A DNA stretch of 64,000 nucleotides from Aminobacter carboxidus (GTDB lineage Bacteria; Pseudomonadota; Alphaproteobacteria; Rhizobiales; Rhizobiaceae): NCBI RefSeq assembly GCF_014863355.1, contig NZ_JACZEP010000001.1:1240001-1304000 (forward strand), read 5' to 3'. A program made the position numbers and the translations under genes. Each line of letters begins with the position of its first letter. The first letter of the stretch is position 1. Positions 1-8,582 of this stretch are shown here, piece by piece. The notes under the pieces are model-generated. The model was not told where the DNA came from. It did not search any database and saw nothing but the letters and a program-made list of their open reading frames with translations.

Positions 1-571
1 CGTCGACCGTGTCGTGCTCGGCACGCTGATCACGCCGCATAAGGGCGGCTTGGCGATCTCGCACCCGGTGTTCATGATGGACCGGGCGCGGAACTGCCTT
101 GTTTCACATGTCGCCGCCAACAACAGCCACGCCGACCTGATCCGCAATGGGCTTCCGTCAGTTGCTGTCCTGATGGACCGCGGCAGCTACATTTCGTCCT
201 CGTGGTATCCGGCGGCACCCGCCCGCGACAGCGCGCCGACGTGGAACTTCATGGTCGTGCACATTCACGGCACGCCGGTCCTGATGTCGCAGGCGCAGAC
301 CGCCAGGCATCTGCATGACCTTGTCAGGCACATGGAAGAAGGCCGCGAGGACCCGTGGCAACTGGGCGAACTGGGGCCTGGGGGGCTCGAGCGCCGGCTT
401 CCCAACATTGTCGGCTACGAATTGCCGATTGCTCGCGTCGAGGCTCGGTTCAAGCTCGGGCAGGACGAACGTCGGCGCGACATGGTTGCCGCCGAACATC
501 GGTTGCGCCAAGCGGGCAAAGACGGCCTTGCCAAAATCATGTCGCGATACTGCCCGGTGGAGCCTGAGTAG
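1..571 (+). CDS. PaiB-like FMN-binding transcriptional regulator family protein (5' end outside window)
   Basis: The open frame runs in from the left edge, so the true start lies upstream; the GTG at 14 is only an internal codon. The visible part is a split-barrel flavin-binding fold of the PaiB type. It has an early GTLIT strand, the AISHPVF segment, HVAANNSH, and SSSWYPA followed by TWNFMVVHIHG, which are hallmarks of that family. PaiB proteins are about 205-210 residues, so only about 20 N-terminal residues should be missing. In Bacillus, PaiB is named as a negative regulator of sporulation and protease genes; in proteobacteria the role is usually unknown, so regulation is a family label and not something shown here. 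It ends about 50 bp before the opposing tRNA-Leu. Confidence 0.85.
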   Translation, partial: VDRVVLGTLITPHKGGLAISHPVFMMDRARNCLVSHVAANNSHADLIRNGLPSVAVLMDRGSYISSSWYPAAPARDSAPTWNFMVVHIHGTPVLMSQAQTARHLHDLVRHMEEGREDPWQLGELGPGGLERRLPNIVGYELPIARVEARFKLGQDERRRDMVAAEHRLRQAGKDGLAKIMSRYCPVEPE

Positions 572-622
572 GCGGGAAGCGATGCAGTAAGGCCGCTGGC
601 CGGTGCTCCAAAGGGGAGCATC

Positions 623-707
623 TGGTGCGGATGATAGGAGTCGAACCTACACGCCTCTCGGCACTGGAACCTAAATCCAGGGCGTCTACCAGTTCCGCCA
701 CATCCGC
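623..707 (-). tRNA. tRNA-Leu, anticodon UAG
   Basis: On the minus strand the acceptor stem GCGGATG pairs with CATCCGC. The anticodon loop TTTAGGT gives UAG, reading CUN leucine codons. There is a long variable arm (GTGCCGAGAGGCG region) as expected of a class II tRNA, and a normal T loop GTTCGACTC. The discriminator A and the CCA end are encoded (bases 623-625). Length is 85 nt. It faces away from tig. Confidence 0.95.
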
Positions 708-1049
708 ATGCGACCGCCAATCCCATGCCGCCATCATTCTGTCAATCTCGGAGCCGAAATGACACCGGCCGGGAGAAACCGCGAAGATAGTTGAAAATTG
801 GCCCCGCCTGTGACAAAAGGCCTGTCAAATAGGATGGGACGCAAGGGACCGTCTTTCAAAGACACGATAAGAAGTCGGAAAAACAATAACTTATCGGACT
901 TTTGGAAGAAGGCGAAACCAAACGGGCCGCAACGGCGGGCCAGGATGGCGATTTGCGAACTTGAAGCCACCCCCGGCAAACGAATTCCGGCAGGCTGAAC
1001 GGCAGGACGCCGTCCAAGCCGCGCCATACGTGAAAACAAAGGTTTGATG
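708..1049. other. Intergenic region between tRNA-Leu and tig
   Basis: This 342-bp gap holds no convincing gene; the short open frames have atypical composition. It must carry the promoters of the leftward tRNA and the rightward tig. It contains a 7-bp inverted repeat, CGATAAG at 865-871 and CTTATCG at 890-896, separated by an A-rich loop. I could not assign a clear -35/-10 pair for either gene. Confidence 0.5.
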
Positions 1050-2510
1050 ATGCAGGTCACCGAAACGCTCAACTCCGGCCTCAAGCGCGAGATCAAGGTC
1101 TCGGTTCCTGCCGGCGACATGGAAGCCCGCCTCGAGAAGCGGCTTTCGGCTGCCAAGGACAAGGTCCGCATCAACGGCTTCCGCCCCGGCAAGGTGCCGA
1201 TGCAGCACATCCGCAAGATGTACGGCAAGTCCTTCATGGCCGAAGTGGTCAACGAGATCCTGACCGACTCGACGCGCTCGATCATCGCCGAGCGCGGCGA
1301 AAAGGCTGCGATGCAGCCCGACGTCGTGATGACCGAGGACGAGAAGGAAGCCGAGAAGATCCTCGCCGGCGGCGTCGATTTCGAGTTCTCGCTGAGCTAC
1401 GAAGTGATCCCGGCGATCGAGATCAAGGACTTCACCGACATCAAGGTGTCGCGTCCCGTCTACGACGTTCCGGAAAGCGAAATCGACGAGCAGGTCAACC
1501 GCGTCGCCGAATCGGCCCGCACCTACGAGCCCAAGACCGGCAAGGCCTCTGACGGCGACCGCGTTACCATCGACTATGTCGGCAAGATCGACGGTGTTGC
1601 CTTCGACGGCGGCACGGGCGGCGACCAACCGCTGGTGCTCGGCTCGAAGGAATTCATCCCCGGCTTCGAAGACCAACTGATCGGTGCCAAGGTCGGCGAC
1701 GAAAAGCTCGTCACCGTGACCTTCCCGGAAAACTACCAGGCCGCGCATCTGGCCGGCAAGGAAGCGACCTTCGATGTCACCGTCAAGGAAATCGCAGCCC
1801 CCGGCAAGCTCGAGGTCAATGACGAGACCGCCAAGAACCTCGGCCTCGAGTCACTCGAGAAGCTGCGTGACATCGTTCGCGGCCAGATCGAGAACCAGTT
1901 CGGTGCCATGACGCGCCAGAAGGTCAAGCGCCAGTTGCTCGACCAACTCGACGGTTCGTATCAGTTCGAAGCGCCTTCCAAGCTCGTCGAAGCCGAATTC
2001 AACAACATCTGGAGCCAGGTGACCCGAGATCTCGAGATTGCCGGCCGCACTTTCGCCGACGAAGAGACGACTGAAGAAGAAGCCCGCGCCGAATACCAGC
2101 GCCTGGCCGAGCGCCGCGTGCGCCTCGGCCTGGTTCTCGCCGAAATCGGCGAAAAGGCCGGCGTGACGGTTTCCGACGAAGAGCTGCAGCGCGGCCTGTT
2201 CGACACCGTTCGCCGCTACCCGGGCAACCAGCAGCAGGAAGTGTTCGACTTCTACCGCAACAACCCGTCGGCGCTGGTCAACCTGCGTGCGCCGCTGTTT
2301 GAGGAAAAGGTCGTCGATCACCTGCTGTCGCAGATCACCGTCACGGACAAGAAGGTGACCAAGGAAGAGCTGCTCGCCGACGACGAGGACGAAGCGTCGG
2401 AAAAGCCGGCCAAGAAGGCTTCGGCCAAGAAGGCTGACAAGGCCGAGGGCGAAGAGCCCAAGAAAAAGGCCGCTCCGAAGAAGAAGGCCAAGGAAGCCGA
2501 CGCTGAGTAA
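1050..2510 (+). CDS. tig: Trigger factor, ribosome-associated chaperone and peptidyl-prolyl isomerase
   Basis: Binds the ribosome near the exit tunnel and shields nascent chains; it also isomerises prolyl bonds. The N-terminal ribosome-binding domain carries the signature NGFRPGKVP (about residues 42-50). A central FKBP domain ([14 protein letters not shown], about 160-245) follows, then the helical C-terminal domain. The last 50 residues form a lysine/alanine/glutamate-rich tail seen in rhizobial trigger factors and absent from E. coli. The start is taken as the ATG at 1050 (MQVTET), with AAAGG at 1038-1042 seven bases upstream; TTG 1044 and ATG 1047 are in frame but too close to this site. 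Length is 486 residues. A strong terminator follows. Confidence 0.96.
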   Translation: MQVTETLNSGLKREIKVSVPAGDMEARLEKRLSAAKDKVRINGFRPGKVPMQHIRKMYGKSFMAEVVNEILTDSTRSIIAERGEKAAMQPDVVMTEDEKEAEKILAGGVDFEFSLSYEVIPAIEIKDFTDIKVSRPVYDVPESEIDEQVNRVAESARTYEPKTGKASDGDRVTIDYVGKIDGVAFDGGTGGDQPLVLGSKEFIPGFEDQLIGAKVGDEKLVTVTFPENYQAAHLAGKEATFDVTVKEIAAPGKLEVNDETAKNLGLESLEKLRDIVRGQIENQFGAMTRQKVKRQLLDQLDGSYQFEAPSKLVEAEFNNIWSQVTRDLEIAGRTFADEETTEEEARAEYQRLAERRVRLGLVLAEIGEKAGVTVSDEELQRGLFDTVRRYPGNQQQEVFDFYRNNPSALVNLRAPLFEEKVVDHLLSQITVTDKKVTKEELLADDEDEASEKPAKKASAKKADKAEGEEPKKKAAPKKKAKEADAE

Positions 2511-2534
2511 GGCACCGCTCCTGGAATGAAATCG

Positions 2535-2565
2535 AAAGGCCGCCGGAGCAACCCGCGGCCTTTTT
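2535..2565 (+). terminator. Rho-independent terminator of tig
   Basis: A 9-bp stem AAAGGCCGC / GCGGCCTTT (2535-2543 and 2555-2563) with an 11-base loop ends in a run of five T (2561-2565). The A-run on the left lets it also act weakly on the minus strand for radC. Confidence 0.85.
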
Positions 2566-2598
2566 GATTCCGGGATAGGCGGCTGCCTTCGGCTGCAG

Positions 2599-3351
2599 CT
2601 AGATCAGCAGCAAGCCCTTCATGCTGGCAAAACCCTTTTTGCCGATGATGATGTGGTCGTGCATCGAGATGCCGAGCGGCTTGGCGATATCGATGATGGT
2701 TTTGGTCATGTCGATGTCGGCACGCGATGGCGTCGGATCGCCCGAGGGGTGATTGTGGACCAGGATGATGGCTGTCGCCGACAGCTCCAGCGCCCGCTTG
2801 ATGACTTCGCGCGGATAGACTGGCGTATGGTCGATGGTGCCTTGCTGCTGCACCTCGTCGGCGATCAGCACGTTCTTCTTGTCGAGGAACAGGATGCGGA
2901 ACTGTTCACGTTCCTCAAAGGCCATGGCGGCGCGGCAATAGTCGAGCACCTGGTTCCATGAAGACAGCACTTCGCGGCCGCTGATCTCGCCACGCGCCAT
3001 GCGTCTGGCGGCTGCCGCGATGACCTTGAGGTCGAGCGCGACGGCCGGCCCGACACCTTTGATTTCCTGCAGCAGGTTGACCGGGGCGCCAAGCACCTCG
3101 GCCAGGGTGCCGAAACGGGCAAGCAGGGCCTTGGCTGCCGGCTTGGTGTCGGCGCGCGGGATCAGCCTGAAAAGCAGGAGTTCGAGCAGTTCGTAGTCGG
3201 CAAGATTGTCGCCGCCAGCCGTCGAAAAACGCTCACGCAGCCGTTCGCGATGGCCAAGATAATGGGGCTTTTCCTGCGCTGCTTCGCGCTTGGGCGGCGG
3301 CAGCGGCCGCTCGCCAAAGAAACCGCGCTCGTCGTGCTCGTCGCTGGCCAT
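2599..3351 (-). CDS. radC: RadC family protein (JAB/MPN metalloprotease fold)
   Basis: A 250-residue protein with an N-terminal helix-hairpin-helix region (about 70-125, with the GVGP turn) and a C-terminal MPN domain. The JAMM-type metal motif is visible as [14 protein letters not shown], giving the HxH...SxxD pattern. Named for a historic radiation phenotype in E. coli later traced to another gene, so its true role is unknown; links to DNA recombination and mobile elements are suggested in the literature. The first about 30 residues are charged and poorly conserved, and the start is not certain. It is followed 144 bp upstream on the same strand by map, so the two may be cotranscribed. It converges with tig at the terminator. 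Confidence 0.93.
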   Translation of the reverse strand: MASDEHDERGFFGERPLPPPKREAAQEKPHYLGHRERLRERFSTAGGDNLADYELLELLLFRLIPRADTKPAAKALLARFGTLAEVLGAPVNLLQEIKGVGPAVALDLKVIAAAARRMARGEISGREVLSSWNQVLDYCRAAMAFEEREQFRILFLDKKNVLIADEVQQQGTIDHTPVYPREVIKRALELSATAIILVHNHPSGDPTPSRADIDMTKTIIDIAKPLGISMHDHIIIGKKGFASMKGLLLI

Positions 3352-3495
3352 GCCCAGTATGTCGCCCCCGCGGCATCAGAGCGCCGTGCGTTCGAACGAA
3401 CGCACAAAGGACGCGCTGTCTCCCAAGATCGACACATCGTGCTTTCGAAAATCGTTGCCGATATTCGGGCCGATGTGCGAACCGGCGAAGCGATA

Positions 3496-4323
3496 TTATG
3501 CGGGCAGGCCCGGGCGGTCGAGCCCCTTGGGCGACAGGGTGAAGATCTCGCAGCCGGTCGCCGTCACGCCCACGGTGTGCTCGTATTGTGCTGACAGGGA
3601 ACGGTCGCGGGTGACCGCCGTCCAGCCGTCGGACAGAACCTTCACATGCGGGCGGCCGAGATTGATCATCGGCTCGATAGTGAAGATCATGCCCTGGCGC
3701 ATCTCGACGCCTTCATTGACGTTGCCGTAGTGCAGGATGTTCGGAGCGTCATGAAACAGCGCGCCGACGCCGTGACCACAGAAATCGCGTACCACCGAGC
3801 AGCGCTCGGCTTCGGCATAGGTCTGGATCGCGGCGCCGATGGCGCCGGTGCGGGCGCCGGGGCGGACGGCGGCGATGCCGCGCATCAGGCACTCATGGGT
3901 GACTTCCAGCAGGCGCTCGGCGGCGCGCTTGATGGTGCCGACCGGGTACATCCGGCTCGAATCGCCATGCCATCCGTCGAGGATGTAGGTGACGTCGATG
4001 TTGACGACGTCGCCGTCCTTGAGCGGCTTGTTGTCGGGAATGCCGTGGCAGACGACATGATTGATCGAGGTGCAGGACGACTTGGTGTAGCCGCGGTAGT
4101 TCAGCGTTGCCGGCAGCGCGCCGTGGTCCATGCCGTATTCGAAGACGAAGCGGTCGATCGCGTCGGTTGTAACCCCTGGCGCAACGCGGTCGACCAGTTC
4201 GTCGAGGCAGCTTGCGGTGAGCTGGCACGCCTTGCGCATGCCTTCGAAAGCCTCCGCGCCATAAAGGCGGATCTGGCCGGTGTTTCTGAGGGGCGCCGTG
4301 GCGGCGTCGAGATAGCTGACCAT
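3496..4323 (-). CDS. map: Methionine aminopeptidase type I
   Basis: Removes the initiator methionine from nascent proteins in the cytoplasm using two metal ions. Metal ligands are visible: the two Asp in NIDVTYILDGWHGD, the His in GHGVGALFHDAPN, Glu in FTIEPMIN and Glu in YEHTVGVT. The substrate His is in NHVVCHGIP. At 275 residues it has the usual length of a type Ia enzyme without an N-terminal zinc finger. The ATG at 4323 fits the family N-terminus. It lies upstream of radC in the same direction. Confidence 0.96.
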   Translation of the reverse strand: MVSYLDAATAPLRNTGQIRLYGAEAFEGMRKACQLTASCLDELVDRVAPGVTTDAIDRFVFEYGMDHGALPATLNYRGYTKSSCTSINHVVCHGIPDNKPLKDGDVVNIDVTYILDGWHGDSSRMYPVGTIKRAAERLLEVTHECLMRGIAAVRPGARTGAIGAAIQTYAEAERCSVVRDFCGHGVGALFHDAPNILHYGNVNEGVEMRQGMIFTIEPMINLGRPHVKVLSDGWTAVTRDRSLSAQYEHTVGVTATGCEIFTLSPKGLDRPGLPA

Positions 4324-4458
4324 TGACCTCTACCGGGTAACTTTGTGCTCGCAACACCTGCGAGACGAGCCGCAGATTTGGCACCGGATGCGCTCGGTTT
4401 CAACCCGCAAAGCCCTGCCAGGTGCGATATCGGCTGTTTAGGTGGCGAATTTGGCGAG

Positions 4459-5160
4459 TCAGCCCGGGTTTGCGCTGTCGGCGGCCTGGCCAAGCGTCTG
4501 TTTGGGGCGAGGGGCTGAAGGGTCGGCAGGCCGCAGCAGGTCACCATGAACCCAGCCCTTGCGGCCCGAGGCCGAAACCAGCGTCCATTTGCCGTCGCGG
4601 GCGAACACCCTGACGCTCTCGCCCTGCTTGAGGCTAGAGGTAACGGGCGCCGAAACGCTCGGACGCTGGCGCAGATAGACCGACGTGCTGGTGTAGAGCA
4701 CGTTGAGGGTGGTAGCGCCGATGCTCGCGGATTTCGCTGTCGCTTGCTTGGCGGTTGACTTCGGGCGCGGCAAGGGGGTCGGTGGGCGTGTAATCGAGGC
4801 CGTTTCGATCTCCGCGGCAGGCCTGCTGGGCGCTCGTTCCTTCGCGACAGGTGCTGCTGCCACAACCTTTTTAGACGCAACGTCAGCTTTGGGTTTGGGA
4901 GCAGCTGCCATCTTGCGCGGCTCGACATTCGCCTTGGGACGCGCCACCTCAGCTTGCGGGCGTGGCGCGACATTGACCTTCGGCCGGGTGATGTCAGGGG
5001 CTTTGCGGGCGGCAGTTTCCGTCTTGGGCTTGTTTGCCGCTTTGGCTGGCCGTTCGTCGAAACGCATCTTGCTGGGCAGATCCTGCGTCATCGCCCAGCC
5101 GCCGGCAGCAAGCGCGCCGAGCACCAGCCATCTCAATTTGGGAAGGGCGAATCCAGACAT
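4459..5160 (-). CDS. Membrane-anchored protein with C-terminal bacterial SH3 domain
   Basis: 233 residues. A hydrophobic stretch near residues 10-24 (LVLGALAAGGWAM) acts as a signal anchor. The middle (about 30-145) is a low-complexity Ala/Lys/Pro/Arg-rich linker with repeated PKA/PKP motifs, probably disordered in the periplasm. The C-terminal about 75 residues form an SH3b domain (VYLRQRPSVSAPV, SVRVFARDGKWTLV, GWVHGDLL), of the kind that binds cell-wall peptides. The exact function is not known; an envelope or peptidoglycan role is inferred from the domain. Confidence 0.8.
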   Translation of the reverse strand: MSGFALPKLRWLVLGALAAGGWAMTQDLPSKMRFDERPAKAANKPKTETAARKAPDITRPKVNVAPRPQAEVARPKANVEPRKMAAAPKPKADVASKKVVAAAPVAKERAPSRPAAEIETASITRPPTPLPRPKSTAKQATAKSASIGATTLNVLYTSTSVYLRQRPSVSAPVTSSLKQGESVRVFARDGKWTLVSASGRKGWVHGDLLRPADPSAPRPKQTLGQAADSANPG

Positions 5161-5233
5161 GGACTGAGTTTGGACCTCAGTGCTTAAAACCGCGTTGACG
5201 CGGGGCGTTGCCGCGCGGCGCGGGCCAAATGCC

Positions 5234-5455
5234 TCAGGCCTTCTTCAGGAACTCGGTCTTCAGCACCAAGCCCTTGACTTGCTTGGTGTTGCATTCGATC
5301 TCGCCGGCGTTGCCGGTCAGGCGGATGTTCTTGACCAGCGTGCCACGCTTGATGGTCTCGGAGGTGCCTTTGACCTTCAGGTCCTTGATCAGGGTGACGG
5401 AATCGCCCTCGTTGAGTTGGGCGCCGTTGCTGTCTTTGACGATGATGTCAGACAT
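5234..5455 (-). CDS. Short PhnA/YjdM-type protein lacking the zinc ribbon
   Basis: 73 residues from the ATG at 5455 (MSDIIVKD); the open frame extends seven codons upstream but this start matches the family. It aligns in my reading with the C-terminal PhnA domain (IIVKDSNGAQLNEGDSVTLI, KVKGTSETIKRGTLVKNIRL, EIECNTKQVKGLVLKTEFLK). E. coli YjdM has an extra N-terminal zinc ribbon, which is absent here. The phosphonate name is historical, and no enzyme activity should be inferred. The gene stands alone between two small envelope-protein genes. Confidence 0.85.
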   Translation of the reverse strand: MSDIIVKDSNGAQLNEGDSVTLIKDLKVKGTSETIKRGTLVKNIRLTGNAGEIECNTKQVKGLVLKTEFLKKA

Positions 5456-5535
5456 GTCTCTTCCTTCCGCTGCCAAGTCGCTATTTTCAGCGGGAGTAGT
5501 TTGTCAAAGCGGTGGCGTAAAGGGCCCCGTGCCTT

Positions 5536-5712
5536 TTACGGCTTGGGCGCGTTGGATTCGGCGGGATCGCAAGGCGGTTGGCCTTTGAAGTCCCGCGCCA
5601 GGCAGCCATATTTGTCGAATGTCTGTCCGCTGGTTCTCGCTGCTTTCGCCATGCCGCAGGCCGACACGCTCAGGCAGGCGAGCAGGGCGATCGTTACTCT
5701 CGTAGCGTGCAT
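5536..5712 (-). CDS. Small predicted lipoprotein
   Basis: 58 residues from the ATG at 5712. A signal sequence (VTIALLACLSVSAC) ends in a VSAC lipobox, so the mature protein would be a lipidated peptide of about 40 residues with a further Cys pair (YGCLARDF, PPCDPAE). I do not recognise a family. Rhizobial genomes carry many such short lipoproteins. The longer frame starting at 5850 overlaps the 3' end of the neighbouring regulator and is not favoured. Confidence 0.6.
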   Translation of the reverse strand: MHATRVTIALLACLSVSACGMAKAARTSGQTFDKYGCLARDFKGQPPCDPAESNAPKP

Positions 5713-5846
5713 CGTGCTAATTCCGGTTGAGTGGTCTAACGAATCTCTTGTCGCGGGTGGACTTGCAGTTGAACTGTAAGTGATTGGAAAGCTTGGCGCA
5801 CACCATCTTGCTTCCGACAGTTGGATGCCGTTCTTCGCGCACCGGA

Positions 5847-6878
5847 TCACTCGAACTGCAGGTTCTCCTTCAGCAGGACCTCGATGCGGATGCGCTCCTG
5901 GGAGGCGAGGGGTTCGCGGTGGTCGGAGCGGGCGCGCATGATGCGGAGCGCGCTGCGGACAGCGTGACCTGGGTCCTGGGCAATGACGGCGTCGATGCGC
6001 TCGTCCATCAGCGCCTGCTCGCTGAAAGGGGTGCGTTCATGGGCGACGACTGTCAGTGCGCGGGCGCCTTGCGTGTTCCATACAGCCGTCAGCGGCACCC
6101 GTGCTTCGGAGCTCAGGACGTAGACTGCGACTGTATCCGGATTGTGCTGCAAGGTACGCTGAATGATGAGGTCGGCGCGCTTTTCGTCGCCATAGGTTTC
6201 CAGCGACGGCAGGCTCTCGAGATGAGGGAACCGGGCGTTGATGATGCTGTCGAAGCCGAGGCGGCGCTGGATGCTGTCGAGCGCCATCATGGTTTCCGCA
6301 ACGATCATGATCTTGCCGGGCCTTCCGCCGGTGAAGCTGCCGACGATCTTGCCGGCTGTCGCGCCGGCCGCAAAATTGTCGACGCCAACATAGTCGGCGT
6401 TCTCCAGCCGCTCCTGGCCCGACAGGAATTGTACGGCTTTGACGCCGCGCTCAACGAGCCTCAGCAGCGCATCGCGCACCTGTGGCGATTCCGGCGCCAT
6501 GACGGCCACCCCGTCCATTGCGTCGTGGTCAATGCCGGTGAGGTATTTCGCGATCTGGTGGGGGTCGCTCATGGCAATCTGCGCTATCTCAACCTCGGTA
6601 GCATCGGCGCGCAACGCCTCCCTGGCCTCGCTGACCCGGGCGATCAGCTCGGCAAGATACTGGTCTCCCGAAGTCGGCAGGACAAAACGGAAGCGATAGG
6701 TCTTGTTGCGTGCCAGGGCCACGGCTGCCGGATTGCGCACGAAACCGATGCGTTCGATGGCCTCGGTAACCTTGAGCGTCACCTTATTGCTGACGTTCGG
6801 CCGTTCGTTCAGCACGCGGTCGACGGTTGCCAGACTGACACCCGCGGCTTCCGCCAGATCTTTTGTGGTTGGCCGCAT
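5847..6878 (-). CDS. LacI family transcriptional regulator of the adjacent transporter/kinase operon
   Basis: 343 residues. An N-terminal LacI helix-turn-helix (TTKDLAEAAGVSLATVDRVL) is followed by the hinge and a periplasmic-binding-protein-like effector domain (about 60-343). The frame is open up to 6986, but that extension reads through an operator and is not coding; the ATG at 6878 gives the canonical N-terminus. It is divergent from the solute-binding protein gene. The 265-bp gap contains two long palindromes (see 6937-6987), which are the probable binding sites. The effector is unknown; a sugar, polyol or dihydroxyacetone-related compound is inferred from the operon. Confidence 0.93.
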   Translation of the reverse strand: MRPTTKDLAEAAGVSLATVDRVLNERPNVSNKVTLKVTEAIERIGFVRNPAAVALARNKTYRFRFVLPTSGDQYLAELIARVSEAREALRADATEVEIAQIAMSDPHQIAKYLTGIDHDAMDGVAVMAPESPQVRDALLRLVERGVKAVQFLSGQERLENADYVGVDNFAAGATAGKIVGSFTGGRPGKIMIVAETMMALDSIQRRLGFDSIINARFPHLESLPSLETYGDEKRADLIIQRTLQHNPDTVAVYVLSSEARVPLTAVWNTQGARALTVVAHERTPFSEQALMDERIDAVIAQDPGHAVRSALRIMRARSDHREPLASQERIRIEVLLKENLQFE

Positions 6879-6936
6879 TGTTTGATCATTCCAGCTTCGA
6901 ACCGGATTTCTCCAACAAAAGCAGATGAAAAGCAAG

Positions 6937-6958
6937 TTTTGAGGTGCGCACCTCAAAA
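6937..6958. promoter_or_regulatory. Palindromic operator 1 for the LacI-type regulator
   Basis: The core GAGGTGCGCACCTC is a perfect 14-bp palindrome at 6941-6954. Four T and four A on the flanks extend perfect symmetry to 22 bp. An even-length palindrome with a central GC step, flanked by AT bases, is the usual LacI-family operator form. Its centre is 30 bp, about three helical turns, from operator 2. Confidence 0.85.
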
Positions 6959-6963
6959 TTCGC

Positions 6964-6993
6964 TTGCATTGAGGTGCGCACCTCAATTATGAC
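6964..6993 (+). promoter_or_regulatory. Candidate promoter of the ABC transporter operon
   Basis: TTGCAT (6964-6969) and TATGAC (6988-6993) are separated by 18 bp, and the spacer is almost entirely filled by operator 2. A repressor bound there would block RNA polymerase directly. The hexamers deviate from consensus, so the assignment rests largely on geometry. Confidence 0.5.
6968..6987. promoter_or_regulatory. Palindromic operator 2 for the LacI-type regulator
   Basis: A second exact copy of GAGGTGCGCACCTC lies at 6971-6984, with perfect symmetry extending to 20 bp. It sits inside the spacer of the candidate promoter for the rightward operon. Confidence 0.85.
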
Positions 6994-7143
6994 TCTCATC
7001 GTGGTCGCCAGGAGGATTGAGCGAGCCACGCAGGCGGCGCGGAGGAGACTGGCCCGCCGGGAAGGTCATTCCGCGTCAGGTGCCCGCAAAGGGCGTTTTC
7101 ACCTTCCGATGGAGATCGGAAGGATGGGAGGGAGGTCCCAGCC

Positions 7144-8478
7144 ATGACATTTCGCCATGTTAGATCATTGGCCGCTTTCGGTGCCGTTTTGGCTGCCGGC
7201 GTGGCAGCTACAAGCCAGGCCAGCGCAAAGGACCTGACGTTGTGCTGGGCCGCATGGGATCCGGCAAATGCGCTCGTCGAACTCAGCAAGGATTTCGAGG
7301 CCAAGAGCGGGGTCAAGATGAAGTTCGAGTTCGTGCCGTGGCCGAATTTCGCCGACCGCATGCTCAACGAGCTGAACTCAGGCGGCAAGCTGTGCGATCT
7401 CATGATCGGCGACAGCCAGTGGATCGGCGGCGCCGCCGAGAACGGCCAGTACGTCAAGCTCAATGATTTCTTCGACAAGGAAGGAATCAAGATGGACGAC
7501 TTCATCCCGGCGACCGTCGTCGGTTATGCCGAATGGCCGAAGAACTCGCCGAACTACTGGGCACTGCCGGCCTTCGGCGACGTCGTCGGCTGGAGTTACC
7601 GCAAGGACTGGTTCGCCCGCCCTGAGCTGCAGGCCGAGTTCAAGCAGAAGTACGGCCGCGACCTCGCTGTGCCGAAGACCTTCGCCGAGCTGAAGGACAT
7701 CGCCGAGTTCTTCCAGAAGCGCGAGATCGACGGCAAGACGGTCTACGGTGCCGCCATCTACACCGAGCGCGGTTCGGAAGGCATCACCATGGGCGTGATG
7801 GACGTGCTCTACAGCTACGGCTTCCAATATGAGAACCCAGACAAGCCCTACGAACTGGACGGCTACGTGAATTCGGCCAAGGCGGTGCAGGGGCTGGAGT
7901 TCTACAAGCAGCTCTACGATTGCTGCACGCCGCCCGGCCACTCCGACGCCTACATGTCGGAGGACATCGACGCCTACAAGTCGGGTCAGGTCGCCCTGCA
8001 CATGAACTTCGCCTTCACCTGGCCCGGCATCAATGCCGATGCCAATGTCGGTGGCGACAAGTCTGGCTACTTCCCCAATCCGGCAGGCCCCGACGGCAAG
8101 GCCTTCGCCCAGCTTGGCGGCCAGGGCATCTCAGTCGTCTCCGCCTCGGAGAAAAAGGACGATGCGCTCGCCTACATCAAATGGTTCGCCCAGCCCGAGA
8201 TCCAGCAGAAATGGTGGCAGATGGGCGGCTATTCGGCACTGCGCAAGGTCGTTGAAGATCCGGGCTTTGCGACCAGCCAGCCCTATGCGCAGACCTTCCT
8301 CGACTCGATGGCGATCGTGAAGGATTTCTGGGCCGAGCCGTCCTACGCCTCGCTGCTGCAGGCAGCACAGAAGCGCTTCCACGACTATGTGGTCGCCGGG
8401 CAGGGTTCCGCCCAGGACGCGCTCGACGGCCTCGCCAAGGACTGGACGCAGGTCTTCGACGACGAAGGCAAGTACTGA
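7144..8478 (+). CDS. ABC transporter periplasmic solute-binding protein (family 1, carbohydrate type)
   Basis: 444 residues. A Sec signal peptide (residues 1 to about 28, ending SQASAKD) is followed by a family 1 solute-binding fold. Typical stretches are WDPANALVELSKDFEAKSGV, VGYAEWPKNSPNYWALPAFG, and a C-terminal DALAYIKWFAQPE helix region. A strong ribosome site GGGAGG lies at 7129-7134. It is the first gene of the operon after the operators, and should deliver the substrate to the two permeases downstream. The substrate cannot be read from sequence; the dihydroxyacetone kinase at the operon end suggests dihydroxyacetone, a polyol or a related small carbohydrate. Confidence 0.93.
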   Translation: MTFRHVRSLAAFGAVLAAGVAATSQASAKDLTLCWAAWDPANALVELSKDFEAKSGVKMKFEFVPWPNFADRMLNELNSGGKLCDLMIGDSQWIGGAAENGQYVKLNDFFDKEGIKMDDFIPATVVGYAEWPKNSPNYWALPAFGDVVGWSYRKDWFARPELQAEFKQKYGRDLAVPKTFAELKDIAEFFQKREIDGKTVYGAAIYTERGSEGITMGVMDVLYSYGFQYENPDKPYELDGYVNSAKAVQGLEFYKQLYDCCTPPGHSDAYMSEDIDAYKSGQVALHMNFAFTWPGINADANVGGDKSGYFPNPAGPDGKAFAQLGGQGISVVSASEKKDDALAYIKWFAQPEIQQKWWQMGGYSALRKVVEDPGFATSQPYAQTFLDSMAIVKDFWAEPSYASLLQAAQKRFHDYVVAGQGSAQDALDGLAKDWTQVFDDEGKY

Positions 8479-8522
8479 CCGTCATCAGCCTCGGCCCGTG
8501 CCTCCCAGCGGGTCATGGCGCG

Positions 8523-8551
8523 GACGGAGCCGGGTTCTGCCCGGCTCCGTC
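8523..8551. repeat. Perfect 12-bp stem-loop between binding-protein and permease genes
   Basis: GACGGAGCCGGG (8523-8534) and CCCGGCTCCGTC (8540-8551) pair perfectly around a 5-base loop, with no T-run after. In ABC importer operons such a hairpin often protects the binding-protein mRNA and lowers readthrough, so that the binding protein exceeds the permeases. That role is an inference here. Confidence 0.7.
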
Positions 8552-8582
8552 GCCGCACCAGTCGCCAATCAGGGGAATATCA

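Noticed and set aside
798-998. 66-codon ORF between tRNA-Leu and tig
   Set aside because: Lys/Arg-rich, no ribosome site, lies in the probable promoter region of tig.
6937-6987. Palindromes read as a transcription terminator or an insertion-sequence end
   Set aside because: They are short, lie between divergent start codons, occur as two identical phased copies and have no T-run or transposase nearby; operator sites explain them better.
5784-6992. A 402-codon rightward open frame
   Set aside because: Antisense to the LacI gene and runs through both operators.
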